The notes beneath the pieces were generated by a model. It was not told the DNA's origin and did no database searches. It saw only the letters and a program-made list of their open reading frames with translations. Positions 8,377 to 17,988 of a stretch of 64,000 nt of DNA are shown one piece after another (position 1 is the stretch's first letter; each line of letters opens with the position of its first letter). Source of the DNA: Lacinutrix himadriensis (GTDB lineage Bacteria > Bacteroidota > Bacteroidia > Flavobacteriales > Flavobacteriaceae); NCBI RefSeq assembly GCF_001418105.1, contig NZ_LIQI01000019.1, positions 62,001-126,000 on the forward strand, read 5' to 3'. The position numbers and the translations under genes were made by a program.

Positions 8377-10284
8377 CTACAACGCATTATCCATAATATC
8401 CTTAACACATTCTGGATTTAACAACGTACTGATATCTCCAAGGTTATCGGTATCTTTCTCGGCTATTTTACGTAAAATACGACGCATAATTTTTCCACTT
8501 CGTGTTTTTGGTAATCCTTCTGTAAATTGAATTTTATCAAGTTTAGCAATTGGTCCTATTCTATCTGCAATCATTTGATTAATTTCTTTTTCAAGATTAT
8601 CATGATTTCTGCTTTCTCCTGCATCTTTTAAAGTAATATAACCATATAACGCACTTCCTTTAATATCATGAGGAAAACCTACAATAGCACTTTCTGCAAC
8701 TGCTGGATGCTCATTAATAGCATCTTCAATTGGCGCTGTACCTAAATTATGTCCGGATACAATGATTACATCATCTACACGTCCTGTAATTCTATAATAA
8801 CCTACTTCGTCTCTTAATGCACCATCTCCTGTAAAATACATGTTTTCAAAGGTGGAAAAATAGGTGTCTTTATACCGTTGGTGATTTCCCCAAATGGTTC
8901 GTGCAATACTAGGCCAAGGGTATTTTATACATAAACGCCCTTCTACTTGATTGCCTTTAAGTTCTTCGCCGTTTTCATCTAATAATGCGGGTTGAATTCC
9001 TATAAAAGGTAAAGTGGCATAGGTTGGTTTTGTTGGTGTTACATACGGAATTGGAGTTATCATAATACCTCCTGTTTCAGTTTGCCACCAAGAATCTATA
9101 ATTGGACTTTTCTTTTTTCCTATATTATCATTATACCAATGCCATGCTTCTTCGTTTATTGGCTCTCCAACACTTCCTAAAACTTTAAGCGAAGATAAAT
9201 CGTATTTTTCAACCAATTCAACACCTTGTTTTGCTAAGGCACGAATTGCTGTTGGTGCGGTATAAAACTGATTTACTTTATGCTTATCGACAATATCCCA
9301 AAAACGACCAAAATCTGGATAACTAGGTACGCCTTCAAATAGTACCGTAGTTGCGCCATTACATAAAGGTCCATAAACAATATAACTATGTCCTGTAATC
9401 CATCCAATATCTGCAGTACACCAATACACATCATTTTCTCTATATTGGAACGCATTTTTAAATGTGTATGCCGTATATACCATATAACCAGCTGTAGTAT
9501 GTACCATTCCTTTTGGCTTACCTGTAGATCCTGAGGTATATAAAATAAATAACGGATCTTCCGCTTGCATCACTTCTGCTTTACATTCATCTGAAGCAGC
9601 ATCTAATAATGGTTGTAACCATTTGTCGCGGCCTTCTTTCATGGTTATATCGGAGTTAATTCGCTTTGCGACTAAAACCGTATTTACTCCTGGACAACTT
9701 TCTAAAGCTTCATCTACAATGCCTTTTAAATCTATCGTTTTGGATCCTCGATACGAACCATCTGCAGTAATAACGATTTTACAATCACTATCATTAATTC
9801 TAGTTGCTAAAGCTGTGGATGAAAATCCTGCAAAGACAACAGAATGTATTGCTCCAATTCTGGCACATGCCAAAACAGAAATTGCTAATTCAGGAATCAT
9901 TGGTACATAAATACAAACACGATCTCCTTTTTTTACACCTTGCTCTTTTAACACATTTGCAAACTGATTTACACGATGGTATAGTTGATTATATGTAATA
10001 TGTTCTGCTCCTTCCTTTGGATCATTTGGCTCAAATAAAATAGCCGTTTTATCTCCTCGAGTTGCTAAATGCCTGTCTATACAATTTTCAGTAATATTTA
10101 ATTGTGCGCCTTGAAACCATTTTATCTCTGGTTTTTTGAAATCCCATTCTAAAACTTTATCCCATTTTTTTCGCCATAAAAAATGTTCTTCGGCTATTTC
10201 TTCCCAGAAATTCTCAGGGTTTCGGACGGATTTTCTATAGACTTGATAGTATTCTTCTAAATGTTTTATGTGATAATTACTCAT
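8377..10284 (-). CDS. acs: Acetyl-CoA synthetase (AMP-forming)
   Basis: 635 residues, typical Acs length. It converts acetate, ATP and CoA to acetyl-CoA, AMP and PPi in the cytoplasm. The N-terminal ACAS domain is followed by the AMP-binding motif YTSGSTGKPKG, the WWQTETGG substrate motif, the TGDGALRDEVGYYRITGRVDD hinge region (split here as TGDGALRDE and TGRVDD) and the C-terminal LPKTRSGKIMRR with the lysine that is acetylated in homologues. It is the last gene of the acetate module, 17 bp after a second acyl-CoA synthetase gene. Its place beside a symporter and a sensor kinase supports acetate scavenging. Confidence 0.93.
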   Translation of the reverse strand: MSNYHIKHLEEYYQVYRKSVRNPENFWEEIAEEHFLWRKKWDKVLEWDFKKPEIKWFQGAQLNITENCIDRHLATRGDKTAILFEPNDPKEGAEHITYNQLYHRVNQFANVLKEQGVKKGDRVCIYVPMIPELAISVLACARIGAIHSVVFAGFSSTALATRINDSDCKIVITADGSYRGSKTIDLKGIVDEALESCPGVNTVLVAKRINSDITMKEGRDKWLQPLLDAASDECKAEVMQAEDPLFILYTSGSTGKPKGMVHTTAGYMVYTAYTFKNAFQYRENDVYWCTADIGWITGHSYIVYGPLCNGATTVLFEGVPSYPDFGRFWDIVDKHKVNQFYTAPTAIRALAKQGVELVEKYDLSSLKVLGSVGEPINEEAWHWYNDNIGKKKSPIIDSWWQTETGGIMITPIPYVTPTKPTYATLPFIGIQPALLDENGEELKGNQVEGRLCIKYPWPSIARTIWGNHQRYKDTYFSTFENMYFTGDGALRDEVGYYRITGRVDDVIIVSGHNLGTAPIEDAINEHPAVAESAIVGFPHDIKGSALYGYITLKDAGESRNHDNLEKEINQMIADRIGPIAKLDKIQFTEGLPKTRSGKIMRRILRKIAEKDTDNLGDISTLLNPECVKDIMDNAL

Positions 10285-10301
10285 ATTTTGTTTGTTTAAT
10301 A

Positions 10302-12197
10302 TTATTTATGAATCCCAATACTATAGGTTTGATAGACGGTTTTGATTTCGATTATAATAGCAACATCATCAATAGTAGATGGTACATTATACTGTTGCTC
10401 GTCTGCGATATTACGCAACAATTTACGAAGAATTTTCCCACTTCGTGTTTTTGGTAATCGGTCTACAATTAATACATCTCTAAAGGATGCAACTGCTCCA
10501 ATTTCGCGACGTACATCTTGTATGATTTCTTTTTTGATGGTTTCTTCATCATCGTATTCTCCCGATTTCAAGACCACTAAACCAAGTGGTTTTTGACCTT
10601 TAATCTCACAATGCACACCAAATACAGCGCATTCTGCAACTGCTTTGTGTGAAGCTACAATTTCTTCCATTTCGGCAGTAGATAATCGGTGTCCTGCAAC
10701 ATTGATAATGTCGTCTACTCGACCGGTTATAAACACATAACCGTCTTCATCTTTATATCCACCATCTCCTGAAAAATAATAACCTGGAAAACGGTCTAAA
10801 TAACCAGATTTAAAACGCTCAGGATTTCCCCAAAGGTTACTTAATGTTCCTGGTGGTAATGGTAATTTTACTGCAACGTAACCTTCCACAGAAGATTCTA
10901 CTTCTTCGCCTTCTTCATTTAAAATCTGAATATCATAACCACAAACAGGGAAACTCGCAGAACCTGGTTTTACTTCTTGTAATTTAACACCAACCATATT
11001 CGCTATCATTGGCCATCCACTTTCCGTTTGCCACCAATGATCAATTACCGGAACTTTTAAATGCTCTTCTGTCCATGTTAAAGTAGCTACATCACAACGT
11101 TCTCCTGCTAAAAATTGATATTTCAAACAAGATAAATCATATTGTTTTATTAGGTTTCCGTTAGGGTCTTCTTTTTTTATCGCTCTAATTGCTGTTGGTG
11201 CAGTAAACATCACTTTTACGTTATGTTCACTTATCACGCGCCAAAAGGTAGATGCATCTGGAGTACGTATTGGTTTTCCTTCAAATAGAACGGTTGTATT
11301 TCTATTTAATAATGGTCCGTATACAATGTAACTATGACCAACAACCCAGCCCACATCACTTGCAGCCCAAAAGGTATCCCCTTCATTCACACCATAAATG
11401 TATTTCATAGAGAATTTTAAAGCAGTTGCATAACCGCCTGTATCTCTAATAATTCCTTTTGGTGTTCCTGTAGTTCCTGAAGTATATAATATATAGGAAG
11501 GATGTGTAGATGCTATAGAAATGGCTTCAATAGAAGGAGAATCTTTCACTAAAGTGGTATAATCTATATCGTAGCTTTTCTTCGGAATCTCTACACCTAA
11601 TTCTCTATCAAAAACAATCACATGTTCTGGTTTGTTTTCCGCTTTAGCAATTGCTTGATCTACAAAGGGTTTATACGGAATAATTTTCTCAATTTCAATA
11701 CCGTTGGATGCAGTAATAATTGCTTTTGGTTTACAGTCGTCTATTCGAATAGCTAACTCATGTGGTGCAAATCCGCCAAATACCACCGAATGGATTACTC
11801 CGATTCTTGCACATGCTAACATAGCAAATGCAGCTTGCGGAATCATTGGCATATAAATAATACACGTATCTCCTTTTTGCAATCCTAAACGTTGCAATCC
11901 ACCAGCAAGTTTAGATACTTCCTTATGTAATTGATTAAAAGTTATATGTTGTTTTGTATTGGTTACTGGAGAGTCATAAATTATAGCATTTTGATCTCCA
12001 AAGCCATCTTTAATATGTTTGTCTATGCACAAATAACTTAAGTTAAGTTGTCCATCTTCAAACCATTGATCATAGTTGTGTTTATCCTTTGACAAAATAA
12101 TTTCTGGATGTTTAAACCAATCTAGTTGATTCGCTTGTTCCTTCCAGAATTGTTGCGGATACTGAATACTTTTTTTGTAAAAATCTTGATAGAACAT
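10302..12197 (-). CDS. Acyl-CoA synthetase of the propionyl-CoA synthetase (PrpE/ACSS3) type
   Basis: 631 residues, same fold as Acs but only moderately similar to its neighbour. It has YTSGTTGTPKG for AMP binding, DHWWQTESGWP at the acyl pocket (Acs has SWWQTETGG), SGDGGYKDEDGY and TGRVDD at the hinge, and LPKTRSGKILRK at the C-terminus. The ESGWP variant is typical of PrpE/ACSS3-like enzymes, so propionate or another short acid is the likely substrate. It follows a small membrane-protein gene by 2 bp and precedes acs by 17 bp, so all three are co-transcribed. Confidence 0.82.
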   Translation of the reverse strand: MFYQDFYKKSIQYPQQFWKEQANQLDWFKHPEIILSKDKHNYDQWFEDGQLNLSYLCIDKHIKDGFGDQNAIIYDSPVTNTKQHITFNQLHKEVSKLAGGLQRLGLQKGDTCIIYMPMIPQAAFAMLACARIGVIHSVVFGGFAPHELAIRIDDCKPKAIITASNGIEIEKIIPYKPFVDQAIAKAENKPEHVIVFDRELGVEIPKKSYDIDYTTLVKDSPSIEAISIASTHPSYILYTSGTTGTPKGIIRDTGGYATALKFSMKYIYGVNEGDTFWAASDVGWVVGHSYIVYGPLLNRNTTVLFEGKPIRTPDASTFWRVISEHNVKVMFTAPTAIRAIKKEDPNGNLIKQYDLSCLKYQFLAGERCDVATLTWTEEHLKVPVIDHWWQTESGWPMIANMVGVKLQEVKPGSASFPVCGYDIQILNEEGEEVESSVEGYVAVKLPLPPGTLSNLWGNPERFKSGYLDRFPGYYFSGDGGYKDEDGYVFITGRVDDIINVAGHRLSTAEMEEIVASHKAVAECAVFGVHCEIKGQKPLGLVVLKSGEYDDEETIKKEIIQDVRREIGAVASFRDVLIVDRLPKTRSGKILRKLLRNIADEQQYNVPSTIDDVAIIIEIKTVYQTYSIGIHK

Positions 12198-12199
12198 GG

Positions 12200-12418
12200 C
12201 TACGCTTTTTTAGAATTAAATAAACCAAACCAATTGGGATTGAGTATTTTCAATTTGATAAGCGCCCAAATTATAACCACAAAACAAAGACCCATAACTA
12301 TAGATAGCATAGGACTTACGGTGGTTTGATTTTCAAATTTAAACCTTAAAAAAAGCGTAGTAATAATGTAGATACTAATTATAATATCTGACGCTAATGG
12401 GTTGATGTGAAATTTCAT
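12200..12418 (-). CDS. Small membrane protein of the acetate module
   Basis: 72 residues with two predicted membrane helices (about 12-30 and 36-56) and a basic C-terminus. Family not recognised. It overlaps nothing but ends 2 bp before the PrpE-like start, so it is translated with it. A well-formed promoter lies just upstream (12435-12464). It could be a small partner of a transporter, but no data in the sequence decide this. Confidence 0.65.
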   Translation of the reverse strand: MKFHINPLASDIIISIYIITTLFLRFKFENQTTVSPMLSIVMGLCFVVIIWALIKLKILNPNWFGLFNSKKA

Positions 12419-12434
12419 GTCTTTAAACTTTAAT

Positions 12435-12464
12435 TAAACTTAGTTTGTTTGCACACAAAACCAA
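12435..12464 (-). promoter_or_regulatory. Bacteroidota-type promoter for the acyl-CoA synthetase part of the acetate module
   Basis: On the minus strand a TTG (12462-12464) and TAAGTTTA (12435-12442) are separated by 19 bp, matching the -33 TTG and -7 TAnnTTTG pattern with one change. The small membrane gene starts 17 bp after the -7 box, which leaves only about 10 bp of leader. The -33 region lies inside a 17-bp word shared with the porin upstream region. Confidence 0.55.
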
Positions 12465-12466
12465 TT
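12450..12466. promoter_or_regulatory. 17-bp shared word, copy 1 (acetate module)
   Basis: The minus strand reads AATTGGTTTTGTGTGCA, identical to 19260-19276 on the plus strand upstream of the porin. Relative to the genes the two copies are in opposite orientation, as can happen with regulator binding sites. Function inferred only from position. Confidence 0.4.
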
Positions 12467-12490
12467 TTAAATAAACTTAAAAAACGATTT

Positions 12491-12856
12491 CTAAGTTACT
12501 AGTTCCATAATTTCTGAAACTATTTTTTTTACTGAAAAAGGTTTTGTTAAATATTTATCTGCTCCAAGTCTCAAACCCTTTTCAATATCTGAAGCTTTAT
12601 TTTTTGCAGTTAAAAATACTACTTTGGTATCTTTTAAACTGTCTGTATTTTTAATATGTGTTAAGGTTTGATAACCATCTACATTTGGCATCATAATATC
12701 CAACAAAACTACATTAGGAATATGATGTTTTAATATCTCTAAAGCCTCACTTCCATCTCTTGCAATAAACACTTCAAAATCTTGTTTTTTGAAGGTATAT
12801 TCTAACGACATTACAATATTTGGTTCGTCGTCCACAATTAAAATTTTCTTCTTCAT
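12491..12856 (-). CDS. Single-domain response regulator (receiver only)
   Basis: 121 residues, a complete CheY-like receiver and nothing else. The acidic pair D9/D10, the phosphoacceptor D53 (LLDIMMP), the conserved Thr of FLTAK and the Lys of KYLTKPF are present. It starts 16 bp after the sensor kinase stop, so the two form a pair. There is no DNA-binding output domain, unlike CbrB or CrbR, so the signal must pass to another protein or act by protein contact. Confidence 0.9.
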   Translation of the reverse strand: MKKKILIVDDEPNIVMSLEYTFKKQDFEVFIARDGSEALEILKHHIPNVVLLDIMMPNVDGYQTLTHIKNTDSLKDTKVVFLTAKNKASDIEKGLRLGADKYLTKPFSVKKIVSEIMELVT

Positions 12857-12872
12857 ACTTTACGACAACAAT

Positions 12873-15563
12873 TTACTTAAATGGTAGCGTAAAAACAAGT
12901 ATTGCACCATCTTTTTTACCTTTTTTAGCCCAAATTTTTCCGTGATGTTTATCTACTATTTGTTTTGTAATAGCCAAACCTAAACCACTACCTTGAGGTT
13001 TACGTGTATTTTGATCTTTAGACTGATAAAATTTATCGAAAATAAAATCGTGATCTTCTTCCGGAATCCCCTTACCATTATCGGTTACAGAGATTTCCAC
13101 AAAAGCATTACCAAGTTTAAAATCTATTTCAATTATTCCTGTTTTAGGGCTACAAAACTTAATTGCATTCGAGAGTAAATTGGTTAATACTTGTAAAATG
13201 CGATCCTCGTCATAATTCGTGCTAAATGCATGGGTATTTTTATTTATGATTTGCACTTCTTTTTTGGCTGCTATTTGTGAGATACTACTAATGGCTTTGG
13301 TGATGGTTTTTTGAATATCCTGGTATTGCATATCCAAATTAAGACGTCCCGTTTCCAACTTTTCAAAATCTAGAATATTGTGAATTAATCGTCCTAAACG
13401 ATCAGAATCTTGGAGTATATTCTTTAAAAATTGTGCCTTGATATCTTTAGGCATATCGTCATCTTCATCCATCAACAACTCGGTTGCAGCGCGAATACCA
13501 GTAATTGGTGTTTTAAGCTCGTGAGCAACGGTGTCTAAAAATTCGTCTTTTTGCTTGTCTTTACTTATTAATTCTTTATTCGCATCCTTAAGTTTTGAAG
13601 ACAACTGAGATAGTTCATTTGATTTTTCTATCAGCACTTTATTACTAACAATATTTTCTTTAGATTCTTCTAAAATCTTCAATACTTCCACCAAACTAAT
13701 CTGTTCTTCTTTTACCACGCTTGCAATCAGTATTTTAGCCGAAGCAGAACCAATGCTTCCGGTAAGCAGTTTTTCAGAAAAATTAATTAATCGTGCATCT
13801 GCTAACTGCGTGTCTTGTGGTAATTTGTATTTGGTAAAGAATATGGTTAATGCACGAGTGGCTCTTTTTTCGCCTAAAAATCGAACAAGTACGCTTTTAA
13901 TATCCGATACATACGCTTCCCCTTTCCAAACCAAAGCACTGTCTTGAAGGGAGGAGAAGTTTTTACTATCGACAAACATTTCAGCATAATTACGTTCGCG
14001 ATAATTTCCTTTAGAAATTAAAGAAAACACCAAATAAGACATCATATTAAAAGTCATACTCCAGAAAAATGCATGCGCTGGCGGACTTAAAAAATCGATA
14101 CCAAACAAAGCATAAGGTTTTAAAGCAGAAATACCCATTAAACCATATTGTGTAAAATCGTCTGTTCCTGTATACACACGAATGGTAAAAGGCAATACTA
14201 AGGTATAAACGGCGATAAAAAACCCAACAATAATACCTATTATTGCTGCTTTTGAAGAACCTCTATTCCAAAACAAACCAATAAAAAACGAAGGAGCTAA
14301 TTGAGAAATAATAACAAATGAAATTAAGCCAATAGAATATAACGAGAGTTCTTTTGAAAATAATACATAAAAGAAATACGCTGAAATTATAATGGTGAAA
14401 ATAGAAATACGACGAATATTTTTAATGTATTTAGAATTTCGCTCGGGTTGATTTTTAATGAATTTATCTAGAAATCCATAAGGAATAATCAGGTTGTTAC
14501 TTACCATAGTAGATAAGGCCAAGGTGGATACAATAACCATGGAAATCACTGCTGAAAATCCTCCTAGAAAAACAAGGGTTGCAAAAAAGGAGTTTCCGTT
14601 TTCTAAAGGTAACAACAAGGAATAATATTCGGCATTTTCGGTAGAACCGAAAGTTATTTTTCCTGCCCAAGCAATAAATATAACAAAGAGGTTAAATAGT
14701 AATAAGTACAATGGAAACAACCAAATTGCTTTTTTTAAATGTTTTTCTCTATTGTTTTCTAAAACCGAAACTTGAAACTGTCTGGGTAGTAAAAAAATAG
14801 CCATAAAAGATAAACCGATTAAGAAAAACCAATTAAAACCATCTTCTATTCCGCCAAGTGTGGTAAGTTCTTTAAAGTTTGGTGTCACTGAAATTTTATT
14901 ATAAATATCTGTAGTACCATCAAATAAATAATAGGTAACATATATTCCGATAGCTAAAAAGAATACGAGTTTTAAAACCGACTCGAAAGCCACTGTAGCA
15001 ATAATACCTTTGTGTTTTTCGGAAGCATCTGTATTTTGTGTTCCAAAAAAGGTTGCAAAAATAGCTAATATTAAAGCGACATAAAATGTAGAATCGTCTA
15101 TAACTGTTGTGGAGATATAACTGGTATCATCCGACATGATCTCAAAAGTTTCGGAGACTGCTTTAAGCTGTAGTGAGATATATGGCAATGTACCGAACAA
15201 ACATATAATAGTCACTAACGCACCAAGAAACCTATTGTTTCCGTAACGCAAGGAAATAAAATCTGCTATAGAGGAGATTTTATGCTGTTTAGAAATTCGG
15301 ATAATTTTTCGAAGCACCACAATCCACAAAGGAGCAGCAATAACAGGACCTAAATAGATAGGTAAAAAATTAATTCCGGAATTTGCTGCAATTCCAACGC
15401 TTCCGTAATAGGTCCACGCAGAACAATACACTGCTAAAGACAAGGTGTACACGTATGGATTATTCACCCATTTACTTTGGCGTTTTTTTTCAGCAAGAAA
15501 AGCAATGTAAAATAACACTGCTAAATAGATGATGATAATTATTATTAATGCGTAATTATTCAT
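12873..15563 (-). CDS. SLC5 symporter-STAC-histidine kinase fusion (CbrA/CrbS type)
   Basis: 896 residues. Residues 1-515 are a sodium:solute symporter domain with about 13 membrane helices. Residues about 540-630 match the STAC linker domain (ALVWKGEA, FLGE). A coiled coil at about 635-675 leads to the HisKA box with phosphorylatable H681 (DTVAHELKTP) and a HATPase_c domain with N box (NLLSNAIKF), DNGKGIP and GSGLGLAI. There is no PAS domain. Proteins of this build, such as CrbS, control acs in response to acetate or related nutrients. It overlaps the upstream small gene by 8 bp and is followed by its receiver. Whether it still transports is unknown. Confidence 0.9.
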   Translation of the reverse strand: MNNYALIIIIIIYLAVLFYIAFLAEKKRQSKWVNNPYVYTLSLAVYCSAWTYYGSVGIAANSGINFLPIYLGPVIAAPLWIVVLRKIIRISKQHKISSIADFISLRYGNNRFLGALVTIICLFGTLPYISLQLKAVSETFEIMSDDTSYISTTVIDDSTFYVALILAIFATFFGTQNTDASEKHKGIIATVAFESVLKLVFFLAIGIYVTYYLFDGTTDIYNKISVTPNFKELTTLGGIEDGFNWFFLIGLSFMAIFLLPRQFQVSVLENNREKHLKKAIWLFPLYLLLFNLFVIFIAWAGKITFGSTENAEYYSLLLPLENGNSFFATLVFLGGFSAVISMVIVSTLALSTMVSNNLIIPYGFLDKFIKNQPERNSKYIKNIRRISIFTIIISAYFFYVLFSKELSLYSIGLISFVIISQLAPSFFIGLFWNRGSSKAAIIGIIVGFFIAVYTLVLPFTIRVYTGTDDFTQYGLMGISALKPYALFGIDFLSPPAHAFFWSMTFNMMSYLVFSLISKGNYRERNYAEMFVDSKNFSSLQDSALVWKGEAYVSDIKSVLVRFLGEKRATRALTIFFTKYKLPQDTQLADARLINFSEKLLTGSIGSASAKILIASVVKEEQISLVEVLKILEESKENIVSNKVLIEKSNELSQLSSKLKDANKELISKDKQKDEFLDTVAHELKTPITGIRAATELLMDEDDDMPKDIKAQFLKNILQDSDRLGRLIHNILDFEKLETGRLNLDMQYQDIQKTITKAISSISQIAAKKEVQIINKNTHAFSTNYDEDRILQVLTNLLSNAIKFCSPKTGIIEIDFKLGNAFVEISVTDNGKGIPEEDHDFIFDKFYQSKDQNTRKPQGSGLGLAITKQIVDKHHGKIWAKKGKKDGAILVFTLPFK

Positions 15564-15768
15564 AATGGCGTTTTAATACGATATATGAAATTACGATGGA
15601 TAATAACCAGATAGAAAATATGGAAAAATATAAGGTTGGGATCCCCAAAATGGCTCCTTCAAAATTAAAGATTAAGATGAATGGTATATTAAAAATAAGA
15701 AACAATGCTATCGATAATACGACAAGCTTTTGTTCGTGGCGTTTTTTCATGGATTGGTTGTTTTTCAT
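15556..15768 (-). CDS. Small two-helix membrane protein before the sensor kinase
   Basis: 70 residues from the ATG at 15766-15768 (an alternative is the ATG at 15748-15750; the longer frame from 15819 adds a poorly supported leader). A basic N-terminus is followed by two membrane helices and a KRHYE tail. It overlaps the start of the symporter-kinase by 8 bp, which suggests translational coupling. It resembles the small partner proteins (DUF4212-like, two helices) that accompany sodium:solute symporters, but family is not certain. Confidence 0.65.
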   Translation of the reverse strand: MKNNQSMKKRHEQKLVVLSIALFLIFNIPFILIFNFEGAILGIPTLYFSIFSIWLLSIVISYIVLKRHYE

Positions 15769-15810
15769 TTCCGCGAAAGCGAAAAAAATAATAACTTTAC
15801 TAATATAAGA

Positions 15811-15840
15811 AATCAGCACTACATAAATGTAATGCTGATT
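15811..15840 (-). terminator. Strong hairpin downstream of the acetate symporter gene
   Basis: Two 14-base arms (AATCAGCACTACAT and ATGTAATGCTGATT) pair with one G-T type mismatch around a 2-base loop, with a weak T-rich tail on the minus strand. It lies between the symporter stop (15917) and the small gene before the kinase, so it may reduce read-through from the transport genes to the regulatory genes. Confidence 0.55.
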
Positions 15841-15916
15841 TGCTAACTAACTAAATTAAATTAAGTTCCCTATTTTTTAGCAAAAGCTAAAAGAATATAA
15901 GACAAAACTCAATATT

Positions 15917-17683
15917 TTAATGGTCTGAAGCTTCACCTGCTCCAGAAGGTATTCTTATACTCTCCACCATATCTTGTACATCTTGTGGTGGCGCTGGCGT
16001 CATACGTGAAACGACTAATGAAATTACAATATTTACGCACATTGCAATAGTACCAAATCCTTCAGGAGATGTACCAAACCACCAATCTTCACTTGTTCCT
16101 CCACCAAACATGTTCAGTTTAAATTTCATCATGTAGAATAACATTAAAACGATACCCACAATCATACCTGAAATAGCACCTTGACTATTCATTCGTTTAT
16201 CAAAAATTCCTAGAATAATAGCTGGGAAAAAGGAGGCTGCTGCGAGACCAAAGGCGAGCGCGACGACTGCTGCTACAAATCCTGGTGGATTAATACCAAA
16301 GTAACCTGCAATTAATATTGCTACAAAAATGGAAATTCTTGCTGCTGTTAATTCATTTTTATCTGAAATATCTGGCTTTAATTGTTTTTTAATTAAATCG
16401 TGAGAAATCGATGTGGAGATTACTAAAAGCAATCCTGCTGCTGTAGATAATGCTGCTGCAAGTCCACCGGCTGCTACTAATGCAATTACCCAATTTGGTA
16501 AATTAGCAATTTCTGGATTTGCTAATACCATGATATCTCTATCTACATACAATTCATTTTCAGCATCACTAGCGTTTGCTACCATACGTTCTCCATGAGC
16601 TCCTCTTGCATCGGTATACACCGGTTTCTTACTCGATAAAGCACTTCCTGCTACATATTGAATTTTCCCATCGCCATTTTTATCTGCCCAAGCAATTAAT
16701 CCAGTGTCTTCCCAGTTTTTAAACCATACCGGAATTTCTTTGTATTCTTTATTACTTACCGTTTCTATTAAATTTGTTCTAGAAAACACTGCAATTGCAG
16801 GAGCTGTTGTATATAAAATTGCGATTAAGAATAACGCATAACCTGCAGATTTACGTGCATCTTTCACTTTAGGCACTGTAAAGAAACGCACAATTACGTG
16901 AGGCAATCCGGCTGTTCCTGTCATTAATGCTAAAGTAATTGCAAATACATCCCATGTAGATTTTGTTCCGCTTGTGTATTCGTTAAAGCCGAGTTCTGTA
17001 TGTAATAAATCTAATTTATCTAGCAGAAAAGCGCCACCTTCTACTTTTCCTCCCATTCCTATTTGCGGAATGATATTTCCTGTCATTTGCATCGAGATGA
17101 AAAATGCAGGAACCATAAAAGCAAAGATTAAGACACAATATTGTGCTACTTGCGTGTATGTAATTCCTTTCATTCCTCCTAAAAGAGCGAATGTTAGTAC
17201 TACGGTCATTCCAATAAGTACTCCTAAATTAATATCTACTTGTAAGAATTGAGAAAACACAATACCTACACCACGCATCTGACCTGCAACATACGTAAAT
17301 GATACAATTAATGCGCAAATTACTGCTACGGTTCTAGCGGTGTTTGAATAATATCGATCTCCAATAAAATCGGGTACGGTGAACTTACCAAATTTACGTA
17401 AATAAGGAGCTAATAATAATGCAAGTAATACGTATCCACCAGTCCAACCCATCAAATACACAGAGCCATCATATCCTGAAAAGGAGATAATTCCTGCCAT
17501 ACTTATAAAGGAAGCGGCACTCATCCAATCGGCTGCAGTTGCCATACCATTTGCTAAAGGAGAAACACCTCCACCAGCAACATAAAATTCTTTTGTTGAG
17601 CCTGCTCTCGCCCAAATTGCTATTCCAAAATATAAGGCAAAAGTAATCCCTACTAATAACCATGTCCAAAATTGTACACTCAT
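15917..17683 (-). CDS. actP: Sodium:acetate symporter, ActP-like (SLC5 family)
   Basis: 588 residues, about 13 membrane helices, with the family signature GGGVSPLANGMATAADWMSAA near residue 37-57 (quoted as GGGVSP and AADWMSAASF). A hydrophilic insert at about 290-365 carries DKNGDGKIQ, an EF-hand-like calcium loop. It imports short-chain monocarboxylates with sodium. It follows the DUF4212 subunit by 33 bp and belongs to a cluster with a porin, a symporter-type kinase and two acyl-CoA synthetases, which supports acetate or propionate as substrate. Confidence 0.88.
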   Translation of the reverse strand: MSVQFWTWLLVGITFALYFGIAIWARAGSTKEFYVAGGGVSPLANGMATAADWMSAASFISMAGIISFSGYDGSVYLMGWTGGYVLLALLLAPYLRKFGKFTVPDFIGDRYYSNTARTVAVICALIVSFTYVAGQMRGVGIVFSQFLQVDINLGVLIGMTVVLTFALLGGMKGITYTQVAQYCVLIFAFMVPAFFISMQMTGNIIPQIGMGGKVEGGAFLLDKLDLLHTELGFNEYTSGTKSTWDVFAITLALMTGTAGLPHVIVRFFTVPKVKDARKSAGYALFLIAILYTTAPAIAVFSRTNLIETVSNKEYKEIPVWFKNWEDTGLIAWADKNGDGKIQYVAGSALSSKKPVYTDARGAHGERMVANASDAENELYVDRDIMVLANPEIANLPNWVIALVAAGGLAAALSTAAGLLLVISTSISHDLIKKQLKPDISDKNELTAARISIFVAILIAGYFGINPPGFVAAVVALAFGLAAASFFPAIILGIFDKRMNSQGAISGMIVGIVLMLFYMMKFKLNMFGGGTSEDWWFGTSPEGFGTIAMCVNIVISLVVSRMTPAPPQDVQDMVESIRIPSGAGEASDH

Positions 17684-17716
17684 AATTTTTGTTTTTTTAT
17701 TAAGATTAGTTAAGGA

Positions 17717-17977
17717 TTACTCGTCGTAACCGTATTTTTTATCTAGTTTATTCATTAGTCTTACGTAAACGAATATTAGAATCACGAATACATATATTGA
17801 ACCTTGTTGGGCAAACCAGAATCCTAGTTTAAATCCGCCAAGTCTAATGGTATCTAATTCTTCTCTAAATAATATGCCGCATCCAAAGGACACAACAAAC
17901 CATATAACAAGTAATATTGCTAAATACTTGATGTTTTCTTTCCAGTACGCCGATGCGTTGTCTTGTTTATCGCTCAT
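17717..17977 (-). CDS. DUF4212 small subunit of the sodium:solute symporter
   Basis: 86 residues with two membrane helices (about 18-36 and 50-74) and the family features YWKENIKY at the N-terminus and FAQQGSIYVFVILI before the second helix. DUF4212 proteins are encoded immediately before SLC5 symporters and are thought to be their small subunits. It lies 11 bp after the porin stop and 33 bp before actP. Confidence 0.9.
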   Translation of the reverse strand: MSDKQDNASAYWKENIKYLAILLVIWFVVSFGCGILFREELDTIRLGGFKLGFWFAQQGSIYVFVILIFVYVRLMNKLDKKYGYDE

Positions 17978-17988
17978 AGTTATTTATT